Shown here: positions 35,576 through 49,000 of the stretch, piece after piece | Layout of the letters: each line of letters begins with the position of its first letter | How positions within the stretch are numbered: position 1 is the first letter of the stretch | NCBI RefSeq assembly: GCF_965638725.1 | Contig: NC_134982.1 | Location: 58,279,816 to 58,343,815, forward strand | DNA length: 64,000 nucleotides | Direction: 5' to 3' | Origin: Aptenodytes patagonicus | Taxonomy: Eukaryota; Chordata; Aves; Sphenisciformes; Spheniscidae | Program-made: the position numbers and the translations under genes | Notes under the pieces: generated by a model | Told to the model about the DNA's origin: nothing | Database searches by the model: none | The model's input: only the letters and a program-made list of their open reading frames with translations

Positions 35576-37037
35576 TAATGACATATTATGGAGCATGGTG
35601 ACTGAAAATTAGCTTCACGGTCAAGTTACTATTAAATTGCAACATAGCAAATGAAACTTCAGCTCTATGATTTAAAAGATGTAGTTCTTTTAGTTTTACA
35701 GCTGAGCACAAAACTGAGATCTCATACTTCACATTTATTTAAACACAGAGCTTGCCGTATGAAAAAGTTTTATAAATTATTACTAGTATGGTTTATAATG
35801 CATTGTTCAATTACACCTGTATAGTCTAACATTAAAAACTTATTTTAGGAATATACTTGTAGTATATTGCCTATCAGCCAACCTACTAACAGTGATAGAA
35901 ATAAACACTATCCGTATTTAATTCACATCTAGGCTTAGCCCCTGCCAGTACAACTAAACAACTACAGACTCTTCTGCTGAGCTGTAAATTGGCTTTTAAT
36001 ATAAATATTTTTGCTTGCAATGCAAACATTCCTTTCTTCACAAAGTATATTCACTACATAATCCAAACAGCAAATACCTACCCATAAAAAATATCTATTG
36101 TTTATTTTAAACCAACATAAGTGACATTTGGGGGAACACAAGGAACACAGCTAGAAAGAAATAGAAGCATACAGCAGTTTACTTCCTTTATGGAACTAAT
36201 CAAAATCTTTCATTGTTCAGCTCTGCTTCCCAAAATTTGGCAAATCCTCTTGCACCGTACATTCTTCCTCCCCTGCCAACTCTGATGGCAAAATATTGAC
36301 CCATAGCAGTGGAGAAACACTATGTATTTATTTGAATGATTTGAATTTTTTCTTCCAGAAATTAACCATTGTGGACTTTTCTGAAAGCTGAAACTCTTTT
36401 TGAAGTGTGGTTTGTTTGGCATTGCTAGATTATAGAAAACAGTTAAGATGTCTAGGATAGTGAGATGTCTTGCCATGATTTACTAAGACTTTAAACTAGA
36501 GAATGTAACGAATACTGAGAAAATTTGTGTTCATCTTGAGGTTATCTATGATTGAGTGATGGATATAAATTACTTGCCTGATTTAAGTACTTACCAGCTC
36601 TTTCAGCTTCTAGATGAAATGCCATGAAAACCTGATTTTTTTCTCCTATCTGTCCTTAATGTACTCTTTTTCAGATGCACCCTGCTTTTATGCCTGTTTT
36701 TTCTGAGTTTTTTCTACTGACCTGGCAGGTTTCGTTCTTGAGTTTCATAGCATGAGAGTGTGAATAAAACTGTTACCTAGATGTCCGCATCATGACAAGA
36801 TCTGCAGGCTAGTATTCCTTTGATCTAAAACTACACCCTGTTGCATAGTGGAAACTTCAGAGGTCCTATGAAGTTAAACAACAATAATAAAGCTTGTGTT
36901 CTTTGTTGTAAACAAACAGTTTCTCGATGAAAAATTTAAACTGTTACTCCAAATCTGTAATTTTAAGTTCATAAATGGAAACTATAAGCAATTATATGTC
37001 TCTCTATTAATTCATTCCTTTTTTGTTTTTTTCCTAG
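35576..37037 (+). other. intronic sequence
   Basis: AT-rich intron between two AAA3 exons that are adjacent in the protein, so no exon is expected. No mobile element recognised. Confidence 0.6.
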
Positions 37038-37207
37038 GTGCACCAGGAAACAAAAGAGTTGTTATTTCTGTGGATGTTTTAAACATGCATAAATTGGGTC
37101 ACTATGCCTCTCACACTCCTCCTGAGCTGCTTCAACAGATTTTGGAGGCATCTATGACAGGGATAAACTTTTTCAGAAGCTTCTAAATTATTTATGTAGT
37201 GAATCTG
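37038..37207 (+). pseudogene. DNAH6: DNAH6 AAA3 Walker B exon, mutated and frameshifted
   Basis: Acceptor tttttcctag, then GAPGNKRVVISVDVLNMHKL and YASHTPPELLQQ, against GAPGNKRIVIFVDDLNMPRL and YGSQPPIELLRQ. The second Asp of the Walker B core (VDDLNMP) is Val, and the Pro is His. A frameshift after LLQQ gives an early stop at 37184; the other frame continues DFGGIYDRDKLFQK (DFGGFYDRNKLFWK). Donor GTAAGG after 37207. Confidence 0.95.
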
Positions 37208-37738
37208 GTAAGGTTATTTGTATTCCACACTTCTATACAGTTATAGGGTTATTACTTTTTACTGTTTCTAAACATAACACGAGTTTTGTTTTTACTATTC
37301 TTTGCATTTATCCTCAAATTCAGAGATTTTCTTCCTTGTCTGAGTGTTTGTAAGGATATGATCTCAGGTACTCTGTCACTTTCACTTTTCATAATGGCAT
37401 TTGTATTGTGTATCACTTCTGTTTGAGGAAGACACATTTCTTTCTGATACCAGTTATCTCTGTTCCTTGAAGCATTCTCATTGGAACAGTGTGAAGTATG
37501 TATTTTAACCTTCTGACCTCTACCAGCCCAGGAACTGAGGCAGCAGGGTTGCTTTTCAGCAGTGCTTAATGGTATACATAGAGTCAGTTTCTGAATTTAG
37601 CCCTTCTCTTCAAATGGCGATTCTAATATTATTATCCAGCAATTATTTGTTTTTCTTAGCTTCTTATTTAGTGTCTGTTCTTCTGCCTGCACCACAAACC
37701 AATTTCATGAATTGAAGTTCCAGTCCTTTTTTTGTCAT

Positions 37739-38757
37739 TGTCGCGGATGGAGTGAGACTGCACTTCCCTTGTAAGAGAGAAGCAACAGTACACTTTATTG
37801 ATAGAAAACAATGAGTTAACGAAGTTCATAGTAAATGTGACAGTGATTTAACAAGATTCAATGGCAAGGTACACTTCATTATTTACTGCATAGAGGACAG
37901 GGTCAGATAAAACTCTAAGGGAGACCCTCCCATTGAGTCATGAGGTTCAGAAAGGACCCCCTTGCGTTCTAAACTCCCTCTCAGAGAGGAGTCTAGGTGC
38001 AGCTGGATCCAGACCTAGTCCCAGGCTTGGTCAATGGTTTATGTCCAATTAATCCTTTATATCACTTAGCTAAGATTTCAAAGTTTAGCATGCTATTAGT
38101 CACCGAGTATTTGTTGCAGCAAGGAATCTCTCAGCCTCAAGGAGTAACCTTGAGAGGCGTCCCTACTCAAGGGGAGATCCTGGCATGCAGGCTGCTGCCT
38201 TGCAGGAGAGCTCAAAGGGCTCTTGGGCTGCTCACTATTTATGGGAGTAAGATGATTGACTTATAGTCATGTTTGCATACCAATAGCTGTGGTTAGGTCA
38301 GCGTATTTCTCACAATAGCCCTTGGTTATTGTGTTGTTATCTGGCTCCCGAATCCACTTTGAATAGACATAGCTATCACTATAAGCATCCATTAACAACC
38401 ACCCCTGGTAGTTATGGCTTGAGCAGGGTTACAGGAGATAAAGGTCAGGTTGGGCAGGAAAGCACACTGTCAGAGTCATCTGTTGTATACTGAAGATGGC
38501 AGGAATGATTGCTGAGGGGCAAAGCCACTAAAGAACTTACAGTTGTGTGATTACAGGGAAGAAGGCGGCAGAGGGTGGTATGTTTTAAAACTGCCTCTTT
38601 CCTGCAATTGACTGAAGAAGTCTCCAGTGGGTGCTCTATAACGTACGACGCAGATCTGTCTGGGGTGGATCTGACCCATCCAGAATCTCTCTGAAGCATG
38701 GGAAATTCTCCCCTGAGAGGCAGGTCCATGGCCTCTCCGTGGTGGTTTTGTAGCACA
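37739..38757 (-). mobile_element. probable solo LTR of a different family
   Basis: In plus-strand view it runs from TGTCGCGGATGG to TTTTGTAGCACA, about 1,019 bases, bounded by TG...CA. On the minus strand a polyadenylation signal lies 60 bases before the end (TATCAATAAAGTG), followed by a pyrimidine-rich R/U5-like end (CTTCTCTCTTACAAGGG). It has a mid-range GC content unlike the flanking intron. No internal retroviral genes and no clear target-site duplication. Ends are inferred from the TG/CA bases. Confidence 0.55.
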
Positions 38758-39749
38758 AATGGGCTGTAGTGTAAATTATGATATAAACAGAGGTGTGTAA
38801 ACTACAACTGTTTCAATCTTCAGTGATTTTCACATAGCAGCAATTTAGCTGCCAGGAATGTTCTCCTTGTGCTGGCTTCCCTGTTTCATTGCTCTTTCAA
38901 GCCTAGAGGGGAACTTTGTATTCATAATAATAATGGTGTGTCAAAACCATCTGTTCAATAATCTGTACAGATACAAGAGAGGAGAGGTAAAATTTCATAG
39001 ACAACCCATCTCATTTTTGACACTTTCATTATAAATCTCTTAAATCTATAATTCTGGTAGTATACTATATGTTATAGTATGTATCTTCTCTGTGGATACT
39101 CAGATTTTATGCCATACATAGCACTAAAATGAGTATGTTGGATCTATAATATGCCTGTGAAAGTTGATAAAATAATACTCTTAACAATATCAAGGACAGA
39201 AAGATGGAGCTGTGCAGAGTGTGAGTGATCTGCTGCTTCTTTCATAAAGCACTGGTAGTAAGGCTGAAACTAAAGTATAGGAGCCCTCTTTTTCAGAACT
39301 TTCCTCTAGCAAGAGAGCTTCATTTCATCATGATGTGGAGGAAAGCTTGAAATTAATTTTTAAGATAAGATAACCTTGTCATTTCCAACCTGAGGGATGA
39401 AATGGAAAATTAACAAGGGGATTTGCCTCTCTTTTCTGTCCCATTCTTCATGCAAATAAGTGGACAACTGCCTTTCTGCTTGTGCAGCCATTTATTGTGG
39501 GCATTAATTCAGTAAGTTATGATTTTAGCACATTGTAAAACCATTGAGAGCAAACAGTAGACTGTTCTGAAAAAATAGGAGAGTCTTTATGTGATTTTAA
39601 CTGTCTTTGGATTAAAAACATACAAGTACACTCAACCACACTGATTTTTTATTAATTTGCCTGTGTGCATAGGTCCCACTGGCCTTCACTTGAATCATTC
39701 TTAGGATGGTGGTAGCAGTTTGCATTGCCCATATTCTCACCATGCTCAT

Positions 39750-40445
39750 AATAAAAAAATTTCTTCCTTATATCCAATCTAATCTACCCTCTTTCAGTTT
39801 AGAACCATTGTCCCTTGTCCTGTCACTACAGGTCCTGGTAAAAACCTCTTTCTTTGACTTTCTTATAAACCCCTTTTAAGTACTGAAAGGCCACAATAAG
39901 GTCTCTCCGGCGCCTTCTCTTCTCCAGGCTGAAGAACCCCCAACTCTCAGCCTTTCTTTATAGGAGAGGTGTTCCATCTCCCTGATCATTTTTGTGGCTC
40001 TCCTCTGGACCCGCTCGAACACGTCCATGTCTTTCTTGTACTGGGAACCTCAGAGCTGTATGCAAAACTCCAGGTGGGGTCTCACAAGAGCAGAGTAGAA
40101 GGGGAGAATCACTTCCCTTGACCTGCTTGCCATGCTTCTTTTTATGCAGCCCAGGATATGACTGGCCTTCTGGGCTGCGAGCGCACATTGCTGGCTCATG
40201 TCCAGCTTTTCATCCACATTTAACAGTCCATCCATTAAACCCATATCTCGCCAATTTAGCAGCAAGAATGTTGTGGGGGACCTTCTCAAAGGTCTTTCAG
40301 AAGTCCAGGTAGATGACATCCATAGCTCTTCCCTTGTCCACTGATGCAGTTACTCCATCATAGAAGGCCACTAGATTAGTCAGGCATAATTTGCCCTTGG
40401 AGAAGCCATGTTGGCTGTCTTCCATATGTCTTGACATAATACTGT
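39750..40445 (-). mobile_element. CR1 fragment (reverse-transcriptase C-terminal part)
   Basis: The minus strand encodes pieces of CR1 ORF2, for example [20 protein letters not shown] and [19 protein letters not shown] (40050-40319), the same block as in the copy at 18,324-19,687. Frames are broken by indels. The last part of the 3' end is missing at the left border, and the 5' part is truncated at the right. Diverged, of intermediate age. Confidence 0.88.
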
Positions 40446-41264
40446 AACTCCATGTTTTATTACAATACTTTGCTGTGCTGTGCCTTCTAATGTCTTCAGA
40501 GCATAACCTGAACCAATTTTTTCAGGTCAGTAGCAACTTATATTTTACCATAAGGGGGAGAAAATCATCTTGAAAGTACTATGTCACATTGCAATATAAT
40601 TAAATTGTCTCTGTTTCCCTTCATCCTTCACACTTATTTTTGTTTCAACCCTTCTTTCCACATTTCTTCTTTTCTTCCTAATTTTTTGCATCTTTCAGCC
40701 AAGGAGATTCTGTGCTAGGAAACAGAGTGTGAGAGAGTTTTGGACTTAAGGAAGGAGGCTAAGGAATTGACCTGTATCTCTCCATTGGGTCAGTGCAGAC
40801 CTCATCATGTATTTGCCTTGTCCTGGGGCTGGTCTTACATCTACCTGCTTTGCCTAGATTATCTGGAAATAGACAACTTTTCAGCTCAGAGGAGATGGAG
40901 CACAAGGAACTCAAGTGCCCTTTCCCAAGGCCCTTTCCCTTTTGACACAGACATTAATTTGTTCCCGGCAACCCAGTTTCTTTCATATGTAGATGTCTGG
41001 CTATGAATTAGAAGACTGAGTGCAGGCACCTTCCAGTTAAATTCATGAACTCAACTAATGTAATTCTTAAATTAATGCTTAAATTTATTTACTATAGTTT
41101 TGTGGTTAATGTGTGTGTCTTCTGTTATGTTAAACTTTTCAGCTGAGATTCCTTTAAATGATAACAGAATGGGACTGCAGGTATTTGATGATCAAAGTAA
41201 AAGTAAATTTCCTGCATATTGCATTCTGAGTGTGTTTATTCTTCTGCTTCTGCTTTGCACATAG
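40446..41264 (+). other. intronic sequence
   Basis: Between the CR1 fragment and the intact DNAH6 exon. The open frame at 40740-41006 shows no recognisable domain. Confidence 0.5.
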
Positions 41265-41357
41265 GCTATCCTGAAGGGCTTCTTGGCAGAATTTGCTCAA
41301 GCAGTAAAGCAGACTGCAACAAACATTGTGGATGCTGCTGTGGAAACTTATCAAAGC
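41265..41357 (+). pseudogene. DNAH6: DNAH6 exon after AAA3, still open
   Basis: Acceptor tttgcacatag, 31 codons reading AILKGFLAEFAQAVKQTATN IVDAAVETYQS, donor GTGAGT. DNAH6 has AILNGFLSDFPPAVKQTASS IVEASVEIYNK. Exon and both splice sites are undamaged. Confidence 0.93.
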
Positions 41358-42472
41358 GTGAGTATTGGTCTTCTCCCAGCACCAGACAAATCCTGTTATT
41401 TTTTTAATTTATGTGATTTGTCAAAGTGTGTCCAAGGTAAGATAAAGCTGTTTTTAACCTGATGTCTTCTAGCACCCTATTAAGTTGGTCAGGAGAGTTA
41501 AGGGCACTATGCTATTGACCTTTGCAGTGCTCCACTTTCTCCTGATTGCATCGTCAGAACTTCTTTTTTCTCTTTCCCCCTCTGAGGTAATTGAATTCTC
41601 TAGAGCAAAGTAAATGATTTTCAGTTAATCACCCTTGTACTTTTGTCTTTATTTCTCTGCTTGCAGACTAGATGAAAGAAGTTTATGGTTTCCTGCAATA
41701 TTTTTTTTCCCCAAAAGGTATAAAAAGAAGGCAAATGCAGTGGAAACACTTAACCTGAAAGGATTGTGTATAAAATAGTATAAATACATTTGCTTTGCAG
41801 AGATAATAGGGCATCTATATTCACATTCTGTCCCTCTAGCTCATTTGCTTCTTCAGCTGCTCAGGTATCTAATGTGTGTTGCCTGAAAACCAAATTAACC
41901 AACCCCTTTTGATTCATCTTTCCCTCATTTACTTTAAAACAGGTATGTGAGTACACACGGTGAATATTTTAAAGAGAACGCATAGGCTTCCAGCTTCCTT
42001 TTCTAATTCTGCCTTCTGTTTGCCTTCTCAGTTAATCCTGCCTCTGCAATTTGTTCCCACCAGACTTAAAATATTATTTCCAAAGAAATATGGTCCAGAT
42101 TGGTAAGAGCTAGAGAAAGGCAATGAATACTGCAAGTGATATGATTAGATTTACGTATAGTACATTAGCTTGCAGGGACAATGGTTATTTAGTTCGTAAA
42201 AGAGAAGAGTCAGTGTAAATCAGCTGAGATGCTCATAATTCTGAAAGTCACACTGAAAAATGATCAGTTCTTCATATTTTATTTTTCTCATAGCAAAAGG
42301 AAGAGTGGACATAAAGAACAAAATGGGTAATATTTTGTAACTAATAATATTTCATTCAGATTATGATCTACCAGTGGAATTCATAGTGCAGCCAGTCATC
42401 AGACACTATTATGACAGACCAGTTTTATTACTTGTCCTGTTTTTGGCTGGGATAGAGTTAATTAAGTAACAT

Positions 42473-42705
42473 GGCCAGGGGAGGTTTAGATTGGATGTAA
42501 GGAAAAATTTATTCACTGAAAGAGTGGTTAAACATTGGAACAGGCTGCCCAGGGAAGTGGTTGAGTCCCCATCCCTGGAGGTATTTAAAAGATGAGTAGA
42601 TGAGGCACTTAGGGACATGGTTTAGTGGGTGGTGGTGTTGGGTTGACGGTTGGACTCGATCTTAGAGGTCTTTTCCAACCTCAATGATTCTATGATTCTA
42701 TGGAT
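42473..42705 (+). mobile_element. CR1 3' end
   Basis: GGGGAGGTTTAGATTGGATG, ATTGGAACAGGCTGCCCAGG, TTGGACTCGATCTTAGAGGTC and the terminal TGATTCTATGATTCTATGG tail are the classic CR1 3' sequence. Severely 5'-truncated; lightly diverged. Confidence 0.93.
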
Positions 42706-43018
42706 AGTTCTCCAACCTAAACTAATCAAAATAATCCAGTTGTGCTTCATGTCACTAAAAGAGGCATTACTGAAATTAAGCAGGACATTTTTCTTAAAGT
42801 AACATACAAATAGGCTTGATACATATCTTATGGGAACTTACTGCTCCTTTGAGTTAACTTGTCTCTGGCCAGGATTAAAGAAAGACAAATTTTCATAGAT
42901 GTCCACTCTCCATAATCAAATATAAGATTGCAGTTTTTTCCTCCCTGCTTAAGTTTGTGCACAGAATGTATTTTTATAAACATCACAAACATTTTAAATA
43001 GCTTTTATTATGAGGTAA

Positions 43019-43609
43019 TGTTGTGGTTTAACCCTAGCCAGCCACTAAGTACCACACAGCCACTAACTCGCTCCCCCCAAGTGGGATGAGGAAGAGAATC
43101 AGAGGAGAAAAAGTGAGAAGACTCGTGGGTTGAGATAAAGACAGTTTCATAGGCAAAGCAAAAGCCACGCATGCAAGCAAACCAAACAAGGAATTCATTC
43201 ACTACTTCCCATCGGCAGGCAGGTGTTCAGCCACCTCCAGGAACGCAGGGCTCCATCACATGTAACAGTTACTTAGGAAGACAAACGCCATCACTCCAAA
43301 CGTCCCCCCCTTCCTCCTTCTTCCCCCAGCTTATATACTGAGCATGACATCATATGGTGTGGAATATCCCTTTGGTCAGTTGGGGTCAGCTGTCCCAGCT
43401 GTGTCCCCTCCCAACTTCTTGTGCACCTCCAGCCTCCTTGCTGGCGGGGCAGTATAAGAAGCTGAAATGGCCTTGACTCTGTAAGCACTGCTCAGCAACA
43501 ACTAAAACATCAGTGTGTTATCAACATTATTCTCAGCACAAATCCAAAACATAGCCTTGTACTAGCCTCTATGAAGAAAATTAACTCCATCCCAGCCAAA
43601 ACCAGCACA
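43019..43609 (-). mobile_element. solo LTR (family A)
   Basis: TGTTGTGGTTTAACCCTAGCC at the left and AGCCAAAACCAGCACA at the right mark a TG...CA element of about 591 bases in minus orientation, clearly the same family as the other three copies. Flanking pentamers (GGTAA, CCTAT) do not match, so no target-site duplication is visible. Confidence 0.85.
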
Positions 43610-43854
43610 CCTATAAACTCTCCCTCATTTATATCCTTAGGCTGTGGGTAGGCAGGCAGTATTCTCTATACAGCATGTTATTTCAGTTTGTGGTGTTCCC
43701 CACACTTGCCCTGCCTCCTTCCTGCTCTCAAGATTGTCTGTGCACCACACTACAAACCAAATCAGGAAACAAACAGTCTTTAAAAAAAAAAAGTGGAAAA
43801 ATTGTGGATTTTTATGTTGTTTTGTTACTGTTTTTGTGGGAAACTGTTGCTGAA

Positions 43855-46095
43855 TGAGCTTACTGTGCAGCTCAACAAACAGGTACCAAGGAAGATCTGG
43901 TGTATGCTGGAATCGTCTTCCCCGCCCATTCTTCTTACGGCGTATGGGGACAGCCTGCTCCTGTGCCTTTAAGACTTCCTTCTTGAAGATTGTCCAGCCT
44001 TCCTGGACCCCTTTGCCCTTCAGGACTGTCTCCCAAGGGACTCTCTCAACCAGCGTCCTGAACAGGCCAAAGTCCACCCTCTGGAAGTCCATGGTTGCGG
44101 TTTTGCTGCCCCCCCCCCACTTCATCGAGAATCGAGAATTCTGCCATTTCATGGTCGCTAAGCCCAAGACGGCCTCCGACCACCACATCTCCCACCAGTC
44201 CTTCTCCGTTAGTAAGCAGCAGGTCGAGCGAGGCACCTCCCCTGGTAGGCTCACTTACCTGCTGTGTCAGGAAGTTGTCTTCCACACACTCCAGGAACCT
44301 CCTAGACTACTTCCTCTCTGCCGTGTTGTATTTCCAGCAGACGTCCAGGAAGTTGAAGTCCCCCACGAGAACAAGGACTAGTGATTGAGAGACTTCTGCC
44401 AGCCACTTGTAGAACGCTTCATCCACCTCTTCATCCTGGTTGGGAGGTCTATAACAGACTCTATAATGGCCTTCCCCCTCATCCGTACCCATAAACACTT
44501 GACCGTACCATCATCACAATCGTTGAGCTCTATACAATCAAAACACTCCCTAACATACAGGGCCACCCCACCGCTTCTCCTTCCTCGCCTGTCCCTTCTG
44601 AAGAGTCTATAGCCATCCATTGCAGCACTCCAATCGTGGAAGTCACCCCACCAAGTTTCTGTGATGGCAACTAAGTCATATCTATCCAGCTGCACAATGG
44701 CTTCCAGCTCCTCCTGTTTGCCGCCCATGCTGCGTGCATTGGTGTAGATGCACTTGAGCTGGGCTATCAATTTCGCCCCCGGCATCGGCACGCCACCCCT
44801 AGGCTCATCTCTAGTGAGCCTGGTTTTATCCCCTTCCCCCTTCAAACCTAGTTTAAAGCCCTCTCAATGAGCCCCACCAATTCATGAGCGATGATCCTTT
44901 TCCCCCTGTGAGACAGCTGAACTCCGTCACCAGCAGGCCTGGTGCCGTGTAAACCTCCCCATGATCAAAAAAAACAAAACTCCGCCGATGGCACCAGCCC
45001 CTGAGCCACGTGTTGATCAGGTGTGTTTTCCTGTTCCTTTCAGTATCCTTCCCTGCCACTGTAGGGATAGAGGAAAACACTACCTGTGCTCCCGATCCTT
45101 CAACCAGTCACCCCAGTGCCCTGAAGTCCCTTTTGATCACTGCAGGACTTGTCTCTGGAACCTCATCACTGCCAGCCTGTATAACCCATAGCGGCTAGTA
45201 GTCAGAAGGCTGTACCAGACCAGGGAGCTTCCTAGTGATGTCTCTGACCCGGGCCCCAGGGAGGCAGCAGACTTCCCTGTGGGACAGGTCCGGTCGGCAT
45301 ATCGGGCCCTCTGTTCCACTCAGAAGGGAATCGCCTATGACAATTACCCTCCTTTTTTTCTTAGCAGAGGCAGTCATAATGCGTGGGGCTGACTGCCTCA
45401 CCCTAGGCAACCCCCTGGATGGACCTTCGTCTACATCCTCGTTTGCCTGGCCCTCAAGTTCCAGGGCCCCATATCTGTTGTGTAAAGGCAACCGGGAAGG
45501 TGAGGGAGGTCGGGCGGGCATTCACCTGGCACCCCGAGTAGGGACCCGTTTCCATTCCCATCCGTCACTTAGGTCCCCTCCTTCTGCCTGGTGGCAAGAG
45601 GGCAGGGGATCCTCTGCTTCTCATGGAGCCTCCATCTGCTGCCTTTGCCTCAGGGACGGCAGGGTGCGGCTCCACCAATCTATCTCCCTCTCACACTCCC
45701 GGATACTCCTCAACCTTTCCACCTCCTCCTTCAGCTCTGTCACCAGGCCAAGCAGATCATCCACCTGGTCACACTGCACACAGGTGGTGTCTCTGCTGCC
45801 CTCCGGTACAACTGACAGGCTCAGGCACTCCCTGCAGCCAGAGACCTGGACAGCTGTATGCTTGCGTGAGGGCTCCGTCTGGGTCACCACATTCCTTCTG
45901 GCAATGGCTTTCGGCCGAGTGGAAACCATAGCTGATCCTCTTCTGGGAGGGCAACGACTACTAGTTGAGTTGGCCTCTAGAGCCAGGAGGGGATCTGCAC
46001 CCCCACCTGCTCGCCTTCCCTGCACGCCCTGCCTGCATGAACTGCCACACAAACTGCCGCGCCACGCCCTTCTGATGCAAAAGAAGTTTGGAACT
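43855..46095 (-). mobile_element. CR1 LINE, 5' half only (ORF1 and endonuclease)
   Basis: On the minus strand from about 46,090 leftwards: CR1 ORF1 N-terminal part (46052-45621, zinc-knuckle-like CVQCDQVDDL and coiled coil ELKEEVERLRSI), ORF1 esterase-like part (45521-45195, RRVIVIGDSLLSGTEGPICR), then ORF2 endonuclease pieces in shifted frames: TNARS and ETWW (44845-44378), VGDFN (44498-44307), LGLSDHEM (44285-44046). The reverse transcriptase and 3' end are absent. CR1 copies normally lose the 5' end and keep the 3' end, so this is an unusual remnant. Frameshifts show it is inactive. Confidence 0.9.
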
Positions 46096-49000
46096 GGAAA
46101 GTCATGATCTTGGTCAAATGTTGTACTAAAGGCAATGTTTTACTTTTCTAATGATTATTCTCCAGAGCCTAATCTTTCAAGGGTATAGCATAGGTCTCAT
46201 CCCTAAAATATTGTAAATTCTCCAAAAATGTTGGCTACTGATGGCAGCTTAACCAAATGTAAACTTCAGGGACTTTCCAGCTTTTCTCAATGGCCCTCTG
46301 GGAACAAACTACACTAATCACACACTGAGCAACAGCCAACTTAAATGTGCATAGATTGGCACTGAATGACCAGAGATGCTACTTTAAAAAGTTGGAGGGA
46401 ACAAAACAAAAAACTAGTAACTGCTTTTTATACAGAAGAGCTCTCCGCTGGTGAGGTAAAATGAAACAAAAGAAGTCAAGATAATGATCTCTGCCTGATA
46501 AATGTTAAGTGAAGGGTCACTCTGTGAATCTAACAACACATTTCTTGATTCTCTGGACACAAAAGCGCATGTTGCAGAGACACCTGAGTTAATCTGGATG
46601 GAGTCAGTGAGATCTAGACATCTTAACCCCTTACCAGTGGATTCAAGGACAGGCAGCATCCCCAGGAAAAGGCATGCAGAGACAGTGAGGGGAAACTTGT
46701 GTGTGGAAAAATGGTGTAGAAATCTGGACCTACTAAGGAATGAAGTATTGCTAATTTTGTCAAGGCAGGCTTTGCAATAGAAAGATTGTTAAGAAACATA
46801 GGGAAGTAGCTAAAAATGGCCACATCTCAAGGATACTGAAGCAAAGCTGATAAGCTACAATCTGCTTCTCCACATGTTTCTCCTTTTTCTTCAGCCTTCT
46901 CAAGAATTTTCTCGTGGAAACTCCACAACAATGGTGTATTTTGAAGAGCAGAGAAGATAGAAAACAACCTTTGGATTAAACAAAGTTCAATATAATTTCT
47001 CCTTAAATCCAAAAGGAAAAAGTTCTGAATCAAATTGCTTTTCTTTAAAGGAAACTGACCTGTACAAGGAGATTTATTAGGAAATGTCACATTGAAGGAT
47101 ACTAAAATGATTAGACAAGCTTGATTCATGTCACCATTTTGTGTGGAATTAAGCTCCCAAATCATTATTTAGCAAAGAAATATCTTTTACTTTGATAAAC
47201 CAGATTAAGTGTGCATCCTCCCCATGAACATATTTGTTTCCTCTTCTGGGGGTTTAAATGTCAGGAAAATGTTTGGAGGAAGAATGAGGACCTCATTACC
47301 AACTTTGTTGGTCTTCATGTTTAAAACCTTTTTTCCCATGCTTAAACCAAAAAACTAGTCAAACCCTCGGACTAAAAGCAGAAGCATCACATAAGTATGC
47401 TACGATCTGTTCTCTCATTTAATATTCAAGAGACTAGGCTGGTTGAAATCCTCAGTGTGAACCGTCCATTTCCTATTTTGTGAGGCTTTCCTTCACAGCG
47501 GGAACTTTATAGCGTATACTACAAAATAAAAAATACCACGGCGATGCACTGAAATGCAGTAGACTGGTATAAATTCCCTCTGCTAATTCAAACATTTCAA
47601 CATTTCAAAATGTTTAAATGAGTTCACTTTGTACACTGAGGCTGACAACCTCTGCATATAAACTCTGTATCATACAACCACTGGCACAGGGCTGATCAGG
47701 TTGAAATGCATATTGCTGCTTGATTTAATACAGTACAGTTCCAGTAATAATGGAAACGGAACCGTACACTTGTTCTCTTTCTTCAGTTGAGGTTTTTGAT
47801 TGTAATGCTTTTGGAAATATAACCTGTAATCTTTTTTTCCATATCAGAGCCAATTATTAATTATTTCCTTTTGGTAACAATTTCTGAGTGTGGGCAGATT
47901 GTGGATGTGAGCCAGGCTACATGCCAGGCATTTTAGTGAGATTCACCTCATCTAAAATTAGATGTCCAGATAAGAAATACCTGTCTCCCCTCTATATTAC
48001 CATCTCATAATCAGTCAAGAGAAAAAATACATCCCAGAGGAAGATTCATCCTGTCCTGTGAGAAATACCTGATATAAGCCAGATGGGAAGTTCTAGAAGG
48101 CCTTTCTTTTTTTGTTGTGGCAGACTGTGAAACCAAAGGTCTTTAAATCCAGGATCCAGAGAACTGGGGATTTAAACTAGGGTTTAACTGGGATTTTAAC
48201 AAGTGGGGCTAGAGCTTAAACCATCAACTAAATTCTGCTCTTAATATAAATTGTAAATATACCAATAAACACATATAGAAATATCAGAATTATGGTCACT
48301 GATAATTAAAACTCTGTTAGATCATTAATGCATATAGGAATGTCTGTGCGAATGTCTGTCTTACTAAAAGAATTGTTAGATCAGTTCCTGAGTTCATGCA
48401 AAAAGATGTTTCTACTTCTGATGTCTGGTCCTCCATGATATTGCTCCAAGTATGATTTTTTTCCTGTGAATGCACATTATTATTATAAGGCACAACATTC
48501 CACAAGAATAGTTCATTCCAGAAGTACTTTCCACACCTTTCTTTAAAAATACTTGAAGGGAAAGACAGGATTCTTCAGTTACTTTGGTTTTGTTGAATGA
48601 ATTATTGGTACAGATTGAGAACCAAGGCCATTTTTGACAGAGCACATTTGTAGTGGAGATGAAAGTTTTTGTTTGTCCTGTATAGAAATCATATAAGATG
48701 TTTTGCCGTGTCTAAATAATCACTCAGAGAAGAGAAAATTGAGTTATTAAAAAATCTGTGCTCACTGAAGTTTGGAAGGAGATGAGTATTCTCTCAGAGG
48801 TGGTCAGTTGTACTTTTCATGGTTATGACATTCTACCAAGCATACAATATTAGAAGAAACTTGCCATGGCTATCTCAGTCATGATAGGAAGTATGCAGCT
48901 GATGTTTTCTTTTCACCTATTATTTTTAATATGAAAGAACTATAGAACTACTTTACGTGTCATTCCTGTCTTTGTCTGTCAACAAGTGGTGACAATTATC

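Noticed and set aside
43637-44254. 205-codon minus-strand open frame
   Set aside because: Its N-terminal half is a frame-shifted piece of CR1 ORF2 endonuclease and its C-terminal part is unrelated intron read-through; not an independent gene.
45235-46107. 290-codon plus-strand open frame
   Set aside because: Antisense shadow of CR1 ORF1; Pro/Ser-rich composition reflects GC-rich antisense reading.
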